Part shown: positions 1 through 5,238 of the stretch, piece after piece
Numbering within the stretch: the first letter of the stretch is position 1
Layout of the letters: each line of letters starts with the position of its first letter
Source: Verrucomicrobiota bacterium
GTDB taxonomy: Bacteria; Verrucomicrobiota; Verrucomicrobiia; Limisphaerales; AV2
Direction: 5' to 3'
NCBI GenBank assembly: GCA_003219675.1
Contig: QHPW01000267.1
Location: 1 to 6,031 of the forward strand
DNA: 6,031 bases
Made by a program: the position numbers and the translations under genes
Notes under the pieces: generated by a model
The model's input: the letters and a program-made list of their open reading frames with translations, nothing else
Told to the model about the DNA's origin: nothing
Database searches by the model: none

Positions 1-221
1 AGTTCGCGCAACGTGTGGCGATAGCGCTTCATCACGTCCTGCGCCACTTCCATCTGGCGCGTGACCTCGGCCCTGGACGGACTCAATCGCAGGCTGCCGT
101 CCGGCCCTTCCGTGACCGACACGGAGTCGCCCTCAGCGACTTTGAGATGCGCGAGCGCTTCCTTCGGCAGGATGACGCCCACGGAGTTGCCGACTTTGCG
201 AAGTTTCAGTTCAAGAATCAT
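1..221 (-). CDS. AbrB/MazE/SpoVT-type antitoxin (3' end outside window)
   Basis: Seventy-three codons are visible from the ATG at 221 and the frame is still open at the window edge. The N-terminal half has the swapped-hairpin AbrB/SpoVT (MazE antitoxin) signature: LRKVGNSVGVILPKEAL, then a segment containing LKVAEGDSVSV. The second half is a charged helix ending in VMKRYRHTLRE. Known members are about 75-85 residues, so only a few codons are probably missing. They are DNA-binding antitoxins that neutralise a partner toxin and repress their own operon. From recalled homologues, the VMKRYRxxLRE tail is typical of antitoxins followed by a Doc/Fic death-on-curing toxin; that toxin would lie just left of position 1 and cannot be seen. 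The start codon shares bases with the stop of the upstream membrane protein gene (ATGA). No usable Shine-Dalgarno is seen, but a promoter-like sequence ends 6 bases upstream. Confidence 0.85.
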   Translation of the reverse strand, partial: MILELKLRKVGNSVGVILPKEALAHLKVAEGDSVSVTEGPDGSLRLSPSRAEVTRQMEVAQDVMKRYRHTLRE

Positions 222-1363
222 GGCCCCAGTGTAACCACAAATGTTATAACGTCAAGTCTTCCATGGTCCCCTTCTTTCCTGGGGCCTTTGCCTTTGTTCC
301 CGCCGGAACGGAATCGGATTGCCACATATTCCTGGGTCTTTTCCAAACGGAAGCCGGATCTTCGAATTTCTTTCGCAATCTCCGGCATGTGGGCCACTCC
401 CCACGGCACGATGATGTTCTCCGATTGTGGAAGCTGCGCCTGGATTTCTTCCAGGAGACGCCGATTGCGCTTCCGGAGCAGGTCCTCGATAAGATTCTGC
501 TCAAAGTCGGGAGGCGGCGAGTATCGCATCAGCTTCAGTACGTTCCCGGCGTTCAAGCCACTGGAATAGACGAGCGTCACTCCGTTGAGGAAATCAATCG
601 TGCTTGTCGCGAACTGCTCGACATCCACATCGGCCCGCACCAGTTGTTCCCGGCTTGGTTTGAACTCGTCCACCTGCTCGGTGACGCCAAGCGACGACGC
701 CATTCGCTTGTAACTGATTCTGTTCGTCAGGAGATGCCTGTTGTCAGTCACTCCTTCCATGAGAATGACCGCGTTGGTCGGGAACGATTGCGAAAGGGTT
801 CGGTAGAAGTCGGATTCGCCGACGTGCGACATCGGGACCAACTGGATCGTTTTGCCATCGTTGCGCACGTATTTTCTCACCCGAACGGTCAAACCGCCCG
901 GGCGCAGGGCCGCGAAGCCTTCGCTGAAATGATCCACGGCCAGGGCAGCGCAAAGGAAAAGATAGACGACCGCAACGGGCAGTAATACGCAAACGTTGAG
1001 CAGCAGGAACACCGACAGGTTCAGCCAGCTGAAGCGCCGCGCGGCAAGCTGGCTCTCGGCAACCAGCGGCCAGCGGAACCTAAACCCGCCCTGGAGGCGA
1101 TAGAGGATACTCAGGCAGAAAATGACCTGACCGAAAGAGATAACCCACGCTACCTGTTGAATCCGGCTGTAGGAATAAATCAAAAACGGCAGCGAGACGA
1201 GACCAGCCGCAGGATTGAAAAGTGTGACCGGAAGAAACACACGCTTGGGGATCATGGGTGTGAGTCCCATCAGGCCGTATATCGCAAGCGCCATAAGCGT
1301 CACTAAAAAGAACACAACTCCGCGGATCGCGACTAAGGCGTGAATATCTGAAAAGAGGATCAA
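218..1363 (-). CDS. Multi-pass membrane protein with C-terminal TraB/TIKI-like domain (main frame; true N-terminus in another frame)
   Basis: The N-terminal part of this frame has four hydrophobic segments (residues about 12-34, 42-65, 71-90 and 116-143). A soluble domain follows (about 155-350) resembling the TraB/PrgY/GumN-TIKI superfamily. Likely key positions are His180 in VPMSHVG, Glu203 in ILMEGVTD and His325 in VPWGVAHMPEI, where a WGxxH motif precedes the final conserved strand. TIKI members are metal-dependent proteases and other members act in pheromone shut-down or polysaccharide gene clusters, but the substrate here is unknown. The frame opens with a TTG at 1363. That is probably not the real start, because readable hydrophobic protein continues upstream to a stop at 1409-1411 and then resumes in the neighbouring frame (1580-1412). 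The last ~20 residues read through the antitoxin promoter and look unconserved. The stop overlaps the antitoxin ATG. Confidence 0.7.
   Translation of the reverse strand: MILFSDIHALVAIRGVVFFLVTLMALAIYGLMGLTPMIPKRVFLPVTLFNPAAGLVSLPFLIYSYSRIQQVAWVISFGQVIFCLSILYRLQGGFRFRWPLVAESQLAARRFSWLNLSVFLLLNVCVLLPVAVVYLFLCAALAVDHFSEGFAALRPGGLTVRVRKYVRNDGKTIQLVPMSHVGESDFYRTLSQSFPTNAVILMEGVTDNRHLLTNRISYKRMASSLGVTEQVDEFKPSREQLVRADVDVEQFATSTIDFLNGVTLVYSSGLNAGNVLKLMRYSPPPDFEQNLIEDLLRKRNRRLLEEIQAQLPQSENIIVPWGVAHMPEIAKEIRRSGFRLEKTQEYVAIRFRSGGNKGKGPRKEGDHGRLDVITFVVTLGP
228..255 (-). promoter_or_regulatory. Sigma-70-like promoter for the antitoxin, probably leaderless
   Basis: Read on the minus strand, TTGACG (255-250), a 16-base spacer and TACACT (233-228) form a good -35/-10 pair. 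The -10 ends 6 bases before the antitoxin ATG, so transcription would start at or beside the start codon, giving a leaderless message. The 8-bp palindrome GTTATAAC (243-250) overlaps the edge of the -35 and the spacer and could be an operator half for the self-repressing antitoxin. The promoter lies within the last codons of the upstream membrane protein gene. The boxes are seen directly; the role is inferred. Confidence 0.45.
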
Positions 1364-1367
1364 AGAG

Positions 1368-1580
1368 TCATCGACAAGGGAAACGACTGCATCGACCAGA
1401 AACAGTCCTCAGCAGGAGCACGATAAGTTGTCGAATGATTGAGGACTTGCGAGTTTGATCCGGTGCGAGCGGCGGGGGAACGCCGGTGGCCCCGGGCGGC
1501 TCAGATGCTGGCAACCGCGGGGGCACACTGCCGGCCTGTAGATCATTGTCGAACGAGGGAATCTGCGGGTCTGCTGCCAT
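1368..1580 (-). CDS. N-terminal piece of the TraB-like membrane protein, separated by a frameshift
   Basis: From ATG 1580 this frame encodes a proline-rich, probably disordered cytoplasmic tail (AADPQIPSFDNDLQAG, later PPRLPASEPPG and GVPPPLAPDQ). A basic stretch RKSSIIRQ and the start of a hydrophobic helix, LIVLLL, follow. Beyond about 1412 the frame turns into Arg/Cys-rich sequence that does not look like protein. Skipping one base near 1409 joins LIVLLL to GLFLVDAVVSLVDDSLILF in the downstream frame and completes a good first membrane helix. A Pro-rich tail before the first helix is common in such membrane proteins. I read 1580-218 as one gene of about 455 codons, split by a one-base insertion or an assembly error. 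The ATG has an in-frame stop about 50 bases upstream and only a weak Shine-Dalgarno. Confidence 0.55.
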   Translation of the reverse strand: MAADPQIPSFDNDLQAGSVPPRLPASEPPGATGVPPPLAPDQTRKSSIIRQLIVLLLRTVSGRCSRFPCR

Positions 1581-1644
1581 GGCCTGATCAGATGGGATCG
1601 ATTCTCTGCCGGGCTGTTTCCTCCGGTGTCATCTACAGTAGTCG

Positions 1645-1672
1645 AGAATACACGAACGGAGCTGAACGACAA
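1645..1672 (-). promoter_or_regulatory. Sigma-70-like promoter for the TraB-like membrane protein gene
   Basis: On the minus strand TTGTCG (1672-1667), a 16-base spacer and TATTCT (1650-1645) make a reasonable -35/-10 pair. It sits 64 bases upstream of the ATG at 1580 and downstream of the serine hydrolase stop, so the membrane protein gene probably has its own promoter. It also supports 1580, not 1363, as the start of the gene. A GGAGG (1625-1621 on the minus strand) lies too far from the ATG to be its ribosome-binding site. Confidence 0.4.
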
Positions 1673-1713
1673 GCTGGTTTGCCGGGAGAAGGCAGGATTC
1701 AGCGCTGCGGCGT

Positions 1714-1739
1714 GATGGTTGAGAGTTGATTGTTAATGG
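1714..1739 (+). repeat. TTGA-type intergenic repeat, copy 1
   Basis: The segment consists of iterated GTTGA/GTTAA units: GGTTGAGAGTTGATTG followed by TTAATGG. A longer relative lies at 3050-3078, so the two copies bracket the serine hydrolase gene and the ankyrin-like remnant. I recall similar CATCAAC/GTTGATG runs between genes in Verrucomicrobia genomes. No coding function is likely. Confidence 0.5.
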
Positions 1740-1750
1740 GGGAAGGGAGG

Positions 1751-1775
1751 TCGCGGAAACCTCACGGTTTCGCGA
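1751..1775 (-). terminator. Stem-loop around the serine hydrolase stop codon, possible terminator
   Basis: TCGC-G-GAAACC and GGTTTCGCGA pair into a 10-bp stem with one bulged G (1755) and the four-base loop TCAC (1762-1765). The stop codon of the corrected serine hydrolase frame (1762-1764) lies in that loop. No T-run follows on the minus strand, so this is not a classical intrinsic terminator. It may act as a transcript-end or mRNA-stability hairpin. Confidence 0.35.
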
Positions 1776-2917
1776 GCGCGTTGGCGGCGGCCTGCTGGAA
1801 GTTGCGGCGGACGCCGCTGGCGTCGCTGTTCGGGAAATTCGAGCGCTGCACCATCAGGACATAAGCGACGCCTTTCACGGGATCGATCCACGCCTGCGTG
1901 CCCCACGCGCCGCCGTGGCCGAAGGTGCCGGGCGAGAGCATCGCGGCCACCTCCAATGCCCCAGCCGTAGTTCGCGCCATGATGGCCGTAGGTGTCGTTC
2001 TGGAAAAATCCCGTCGGCAGGTCGCCGGTTTGCGGTGTGGTGAGGAATTTCATCGCGGCGGCGCTCAGGTAACGGCGGCCTTCGAGCGTGCCGCCGTTGA
2101 GGAGCATCTGGCAAAAGCGCGCGTAGTCGGGCGCCGTCGAGTAGAGTCCGCCGTTGCCCTGCGGCGGACGGTCGCGCGGACCGAACTCAGGGCGCGGCGG
2201 CACGGGTTCGAGCAAACCGGTGTCTTTGTTTTTCGCGTAGGCGGTGACCAGCGGCAGTTCGGGCGTCAGGTAAAAGGTCGTGTGTTTCATTCCCAGCGGA
2301 TCAAAGAGCCGTTTCTGGAGAAAGGCGTCGAAGGTCATGCCGCTCACCACTTCGACCATCCGCGCGGCGGCGTTGATGCCGCTTTGCGTGTATTTCCACT
2401 TTTCGCCGGGCTCATATTGCATCGGCGCCGCCAGCCAGAGCGGGACGAGATCGGCGAGGGTCTTTGCCTTTTGCGCGTCCGGACCGTTCGCTTCGCCCAG
2501 TCCGGAAGTGTGGGTGAGGATTTGCGTGATGATGAGATTGGCGGGCTTGCCCGAAGGGGTCTTCAGATTGGCAAAGCCGGGCAGATATTTCGCCACGGGA
2601 TCGGCGACGTTCAGCTTGCCCTCATCCTGCAACATGAGAATCGCCGTGCCGGTGATCGGTTTCGTCATCGAAGCGATCCAGAAAAGCGTGTCGGGCGTCA
2701 TCGGCCTTTTCGCGGCGACGTCGGCGAAGCCGGTGGTTTCGAGGTGGAGGAGTTTGTCTTTGGTGACGACGACGGTGACCGCGCCGGCGATTTCGTTTTT
2801 CGCGATCATCTCCTGCATCGCCGCGCCGATACCGGGAAGCTTCGGCCCGTCGGCGAACACGGGCAGGGCGGCGCACAGAGCGGCGGCGAGCGCGCGGTGG
2901 CGGCCGGGGTGTTTCAT
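1762..2917 (-). CDS. Exported beta-lactamase-family (class C/esterase-like) serine hydrolase, disrupted by a frameshift near its C-terminus
   Basis: The ATG at 2917 starts a signal peptide (MKHPGRHR, a hydrophobic Ala/Leu stretch, likely cut after PVFA), so the enzyme should be periplasmic or secreted. Ser83-Met-Thr-Lys86 in WIASMTKPITG is the SxxK nucleophile motif. Tyr176-Thr-Gln178 in KWKYTQSGIN is the YxN-type motif, with Gln in place of Asn. ILTHTSGLG (133-141) is a family landmark. The third motif, HGG in GTFGHGGAWGTQAWIDP, is found only in the adjacent frame (1980-1762), which ends NALAKP. The first frame stays open to 1733 but becomes an Arg-rich non-protein tail after YGWGIG. The two join near 1950-1960 by a net +1 shift. 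Such proteins (Pfam Beta-lactamase, PF00144) include esterases, D-aminopeptidases and penicillin-recognising enzymes. The substrate is unknown and antibiotic resistance should not be assumed. As sequenced, the enzyme would lack its third catalytic motif. Confidence 0.85.
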
Positions 2918-2924
2918 AGTCGTT

Positions 2925-2990
2925 TTAGACGTAATCGAACACCAAGTCGGTGCGTCCGTCCGTGATTTGACTGAATATGTTTTTGGTCAT
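2925..2990 (-). pseudogene. Possible truncated N-terminus of an ankyrin-repeat-type protein (21 codons)
   Basis: ATG at 2990 encodes MTKNIFSQITDGRTDLVFDYV and then TAA, ending 7 bases before the serine hydrolase ATG. The pattern (D/N)IFxxIxxGRTDLVFDYV resembles, from memory, the opening of a bacterial ankyrin-repeat protein of roughly 200-240 residues. Only the first helix-turn remains. It could be the stub of an internally deleted gene once co-transcribed with the serine hydrolase, a short translated leader, or chance. The match is recalled, not searched. Confidence 0.4.
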
Positions 2991-3049
2991 CAGCGGAAAG
3001 GAGAATACAACATCACTCGTCGACGACAAGTGGGTTGTTGCTGCATGAC

Positions 3050-3078
3050 GTTGATAGTTGAGCGTTGATTGTTGATGG
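3050..3078 (+). repeat. TTGA-type intergenic repeat, copy 2
   Basis: GTTGATAGTTGAGCGTTGAT followed by TGTTGATGG gives four GTTGA units spaced by 2-3 bases. It is the longer relative of the segment at 1714-1739 and in the same orientation. The two share GAGxGTTGATTGTTxATGG apart from small differences. Confidence 0.5.
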
Positions 3079-3123
3079 ACCGGAGGCTTGGCCGGAACGA
3101 TTCAGTCAAAAGGAACGGGGAGC

Positions 3124-3245
3124 GCAGCCGCCCGGCTGCTGTTCGGTGCGCCACGCGCCTGACCCTGCACCAGAAGGACGAACTTCCGGTAGGGCGAGGG
3201 AATGCCAACGGCGAGGGCGCCGTTGGCAGCGCCCGAGGCGGGCGC
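3124..3245. repeat. Cluster of three GC-rich hairpins (REP-like palindromes)
   Basis: Three perfect stems lie in about 120 bases. GCAGCCG/CGGCTGC (3124-3130 and 3133-3139) has a 2-base gap. TGCCAACGGCG/CGCCGTTGGCA (3203-3213 and 3218-3228) has 11 bp and the loop AGGG. GCGCCCG/CGGGCGC (3229-3235 and 3239-3245) directly abuts the second. They lie between divergently oriented genes, upstream of both, so they are not terminators. Mobile REP-like or other repetitive palindromes are the likely explanation. Confidence 0.5.
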
Positions 3246-3568
3246 GCTCCCTGCTCCGCCACGAACTGTGAATAACTTTTTGCGGAAGGCGGTGGACAGG
3301 ATTGCAGCGAAGATATTGAATGGGTTCACGCTTCGTGAGTTTTTGCGAAGCAAATTTCCTCGCCCTGACACCGCTTGAGTGAGCGGCGTCCAGCAAAAAG
3401 ACCGCGGTGTGTTCCCTGATTCAGTCGTTCCGATTTTCGGTCACGCCTCGGTGAAACCAACAACCACGTCCGCGAACGTCTGAAGCGTGAGCACGGCCTC
3501 GAGATGAACCGATCCTCCTCAGGAAAAATGCGTGGGTTTGTGCCTTTGCCGTTCCGACATCGCGGGCC

Positions 3569-4995
3569 ATGCGGAATCACCCACCTATGAAATCCATCCT
3601 GCTCAAACTGTCGGGTCGCGCCAGCGGCCTCGCCGACGTCGAACCGGTTCTCGCGCTCTTTCTGGGAGCGGCGCTGCTTGCGGTATTTCTCTCGGCTTTC
3701 CGGCAATCCAAATCCAATACCGACTCGTCCGGGAAACTCAGCCTGCTCTGGACGCTCTACGACCATTTCACGCATCTGGCGCGGGCACTGATGCTCGTCG
3801 CGCTTCTGGCGGCGACGGTCTCGGTCCTGCGCGGCTACCTGCGCCAGAGCGTGTCGAATTTTCAACGCACGCATGGACGCGTCACGCAGGCAAACTACGA
3901 CGCGGTGCGAACGATCTGGGGGGCAGAGCAGGAGCAAGGCGAATTGAAGGTCGAAAAATCGTCCGGCATCCGGTCACGGCCAATCCGTTCGTTGCGGAGC
4001 GACACGAGATAGTGTTGAAGCAGAACGCGCGAAAGAAAGGCTCGGCGTACTATGGCGGTTACGAAACGGTTTGTCGCTTTTCATGGAAACTGAACAACCC
4101 GGCCGGGACTCCGCAGAAGTGCAATCTGGCCTTCCCTCTGCCTGCCTCCCGCGCCATGTACGACGAGATGCCAGCCACGCTCAACGGCATGGATGTGCTC
4201 CCGCAAATGCAACTCAAGGACGCGACGCTGATGCTCGCGCGCGACTTGCAACCGAACGAGGCGCTGGATTTCAGGATTTCATTCAAAAGCCGTGGCGTGT
4301 CGTTCTGGTATTTTCAGGTGCGGGAGGCGAGGGAGATTCGTGATTTTCTGCTGACGCTCACGCTTCCGGACCTGCCGAAAGCCAGGCTCAATTATCCCGG
4401 CAGCTGCATGACACCGACGGACATCCAGCCAACCAACAGCGCCCGCGGTTGCGTGCTGACTTTCCGTCTTGACCACGCCATCTCAAGTCAGGGTATGGGG
4501 GTCGCGCTGCCGTCTCTGCCGCAGCCCGGGGAAATGACGAACGCCGTGCTTGGGGAAACCGAGCGCGCCTGGTTGTTGCTCTTCGCCATCCTCGCTTCGA
4601 CGCTGGCCCTCGCGCAGGTCAGGCACGCCGTCCTGATCAGCATTCTCTTCGGAGCGGCGACCGCATTTGCCTACGGATTATTGGGCGATTTCAGTGACCT
4701 GTTGTTTGGATTCCTCGGAACGACTGGCTTGATACTGGTCCCGTTGCTCCTGGTGCTTGCAAAGCTGCTGACACGAGTCACGCGCGGCACCGCCATCAAA
4801 GCACTTGCCCTGCTGTTCCTGGTCATCGGTATTCTTTATCCGTGCGCGGCAGGGTTGGACTCCGGCCGGCAGACGCTTTACCTGAATCTTTGCGCCGTCG
4901 GTTCTCTGGGATTCATGGCATGGGTGCTCGCTTCACGTCTGCGCAATCGGTCCGAGGAGCAGACAAGGGCAAACCCGGCGGCGCAGCCTGGTTGA
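3569..4995 (+). CDS. Seven-helix membrane protein with a large central extracytoplasmic domain, frameshifted; family not recognised
   Basis: The N-terminal part is read from ATG 3569 or, more likely, ATG 3587 (MKSILLKLSG). It has two hydrophobic helices, in PVLALFLGAALLAVFLSAF and LARALMLVALLAATVSVL, then a soluble stretch to GELKVEK. At the A5 run 3954-3958 the protein passes into the neighbouring frame. It continues there as IVRHPVTANPFVAERHEIV, a beta-rich domain (RKKGSAYYGGYETVCRFSW, PLPASRAMYDEMPATLNG) and five C-terminal helices from about 4565 to 4940, ending at the stop 4993-4995. One added A restores a single frame of about 475 codons. The first frame alone stops at 4012. The layout (N-terminal anchor, extracytoplasmic domain, five C-terminal helices) recalls CreD-type inner-membrane proteins, but I see no sequence motif proving it. 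Neither start has a clear Shine-Dalgarno. It may be co-transcribed with the DUF4159 gene 243 bases downstream. Confidence 0.7.
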
Positions 4996-5005
4996 GCCGG
5001 GAATC

Positions 5006-5104
5006 GGGTCGCACGCCAGGGTCTTTTCTTTTGCGAATGTGAAACGCTGGAGTTCATGCTTTAGCATGTTCGTCGGACACACCAAAAGACCTTGGGGTCG
5101 CACG
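5006..5104. repeat. Composite repeat element between the two plus-strand genes
   Basis: A direct repeat GGGTCGCACG marks both ends (5006-5015 and 5095-5104). Inside lie an inverted repeat GGTCTTTT/AAAAGACC (5020-5027 and 5084-5091) and a near-central palindrome CATGCT-TT-AGCATG (5055-5068). I recall GTTCATGCTTTAGCATGTTC-like palindromes as scattered intergenic repeats in Verrucomicrobia. It could also fold as a transcript-end structure after the stop at 4995, although the central stem is short and lacks a T-run. Confidence 0.45.
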
Positions 5105-5238
5105 CGGCTTCAGATGATTTGTTGCTTTGAATCCGGGACGCGAAATGATCGTGGAACTTGACCGGCAGATGGCCATACTGATCGCAACAGGCTCTGAAGG
5201 CGCCTTTCGGAACGGACGGGCCAATACTCGATTTTGAA

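Larger units (their letters stand above)
2991..3568. other. Intergenic region with no convincing gene
   Basis: This stretch separates the minus-strand block from the plus-strand block. Short open frames exist on both strands, but they are Arg/Pro/Ala-rich, overlap each other and show no recognisable domain. It contains the TTGA-type repeat at 3050-3078 and GC-rich hairpins at 3124-3245. A weaker hairpin lies at 3367-3390, with 9-base arms (GACACCGCT / AGCGGCGTC) and one mismatch. I found no good -35/-10 pair for either flanking gene. It looks like a patchwork of intergenic repeat fragments. Confidence 0.6.

Noticed and set aside
263..985. Plus-strand open frame of 240 codons
   Set aside because: Antisense to the TraB-like domain, with no recognisable motif.
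1898..2965. Plus-strand open frame of 355 codons across the serine hydrolase
   Set aside because: It is Arg/Gly/His-rich with no domain and lies opposite SxxK, YxN-like and other beta-lactamase motifs; it is an antisense shadow.
1714..3078. CRISPR-like reading of the TTGA-type repeats
   Set aside because: There are only two imperfect copies more than 1.3 kb apart with a gene between them, and no regular spacers or cas genes.
3267..3275. DnaA-box-like TTATTCACA (minus strand)
   Set aside because: A single 9-mer with no AT-rich unwinding region, no further boxes and no dnaA/dnaN nearby; not an origin.
3319..3353. Small stem (TCACG-CTT-CGTGA) followed by GTTTTT as an intrinsic terminator
   Set aside because: The stem is only 5 bp and no plus-strand gene ends upstream of it.
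3326..3937. Minus-strand open frame of 203 codons
   Set aside because: Arg/Gln-rich composition; half of it is antisense to the membrane protein N-terminus and the rest covers intergenic DNA.
3532..3950. Taking 3532 as the start of the plus-strand membrane protein
   Set aside because: The first ~140 codons of that frame are low-plausibility sequence, while the overlapping frame from 3569/3587 encodes two clean membrane helices. The real protein begins in the latter.
5145..5237. Thirty-codon open frame (MIVELDRQMAILIATG...) ending one base before the DUF4159 GTG
   Set aside because: Its position could suggest a coupled leader peptide, but nothing about its composition or ribosome-binding site supports it beyond chance.
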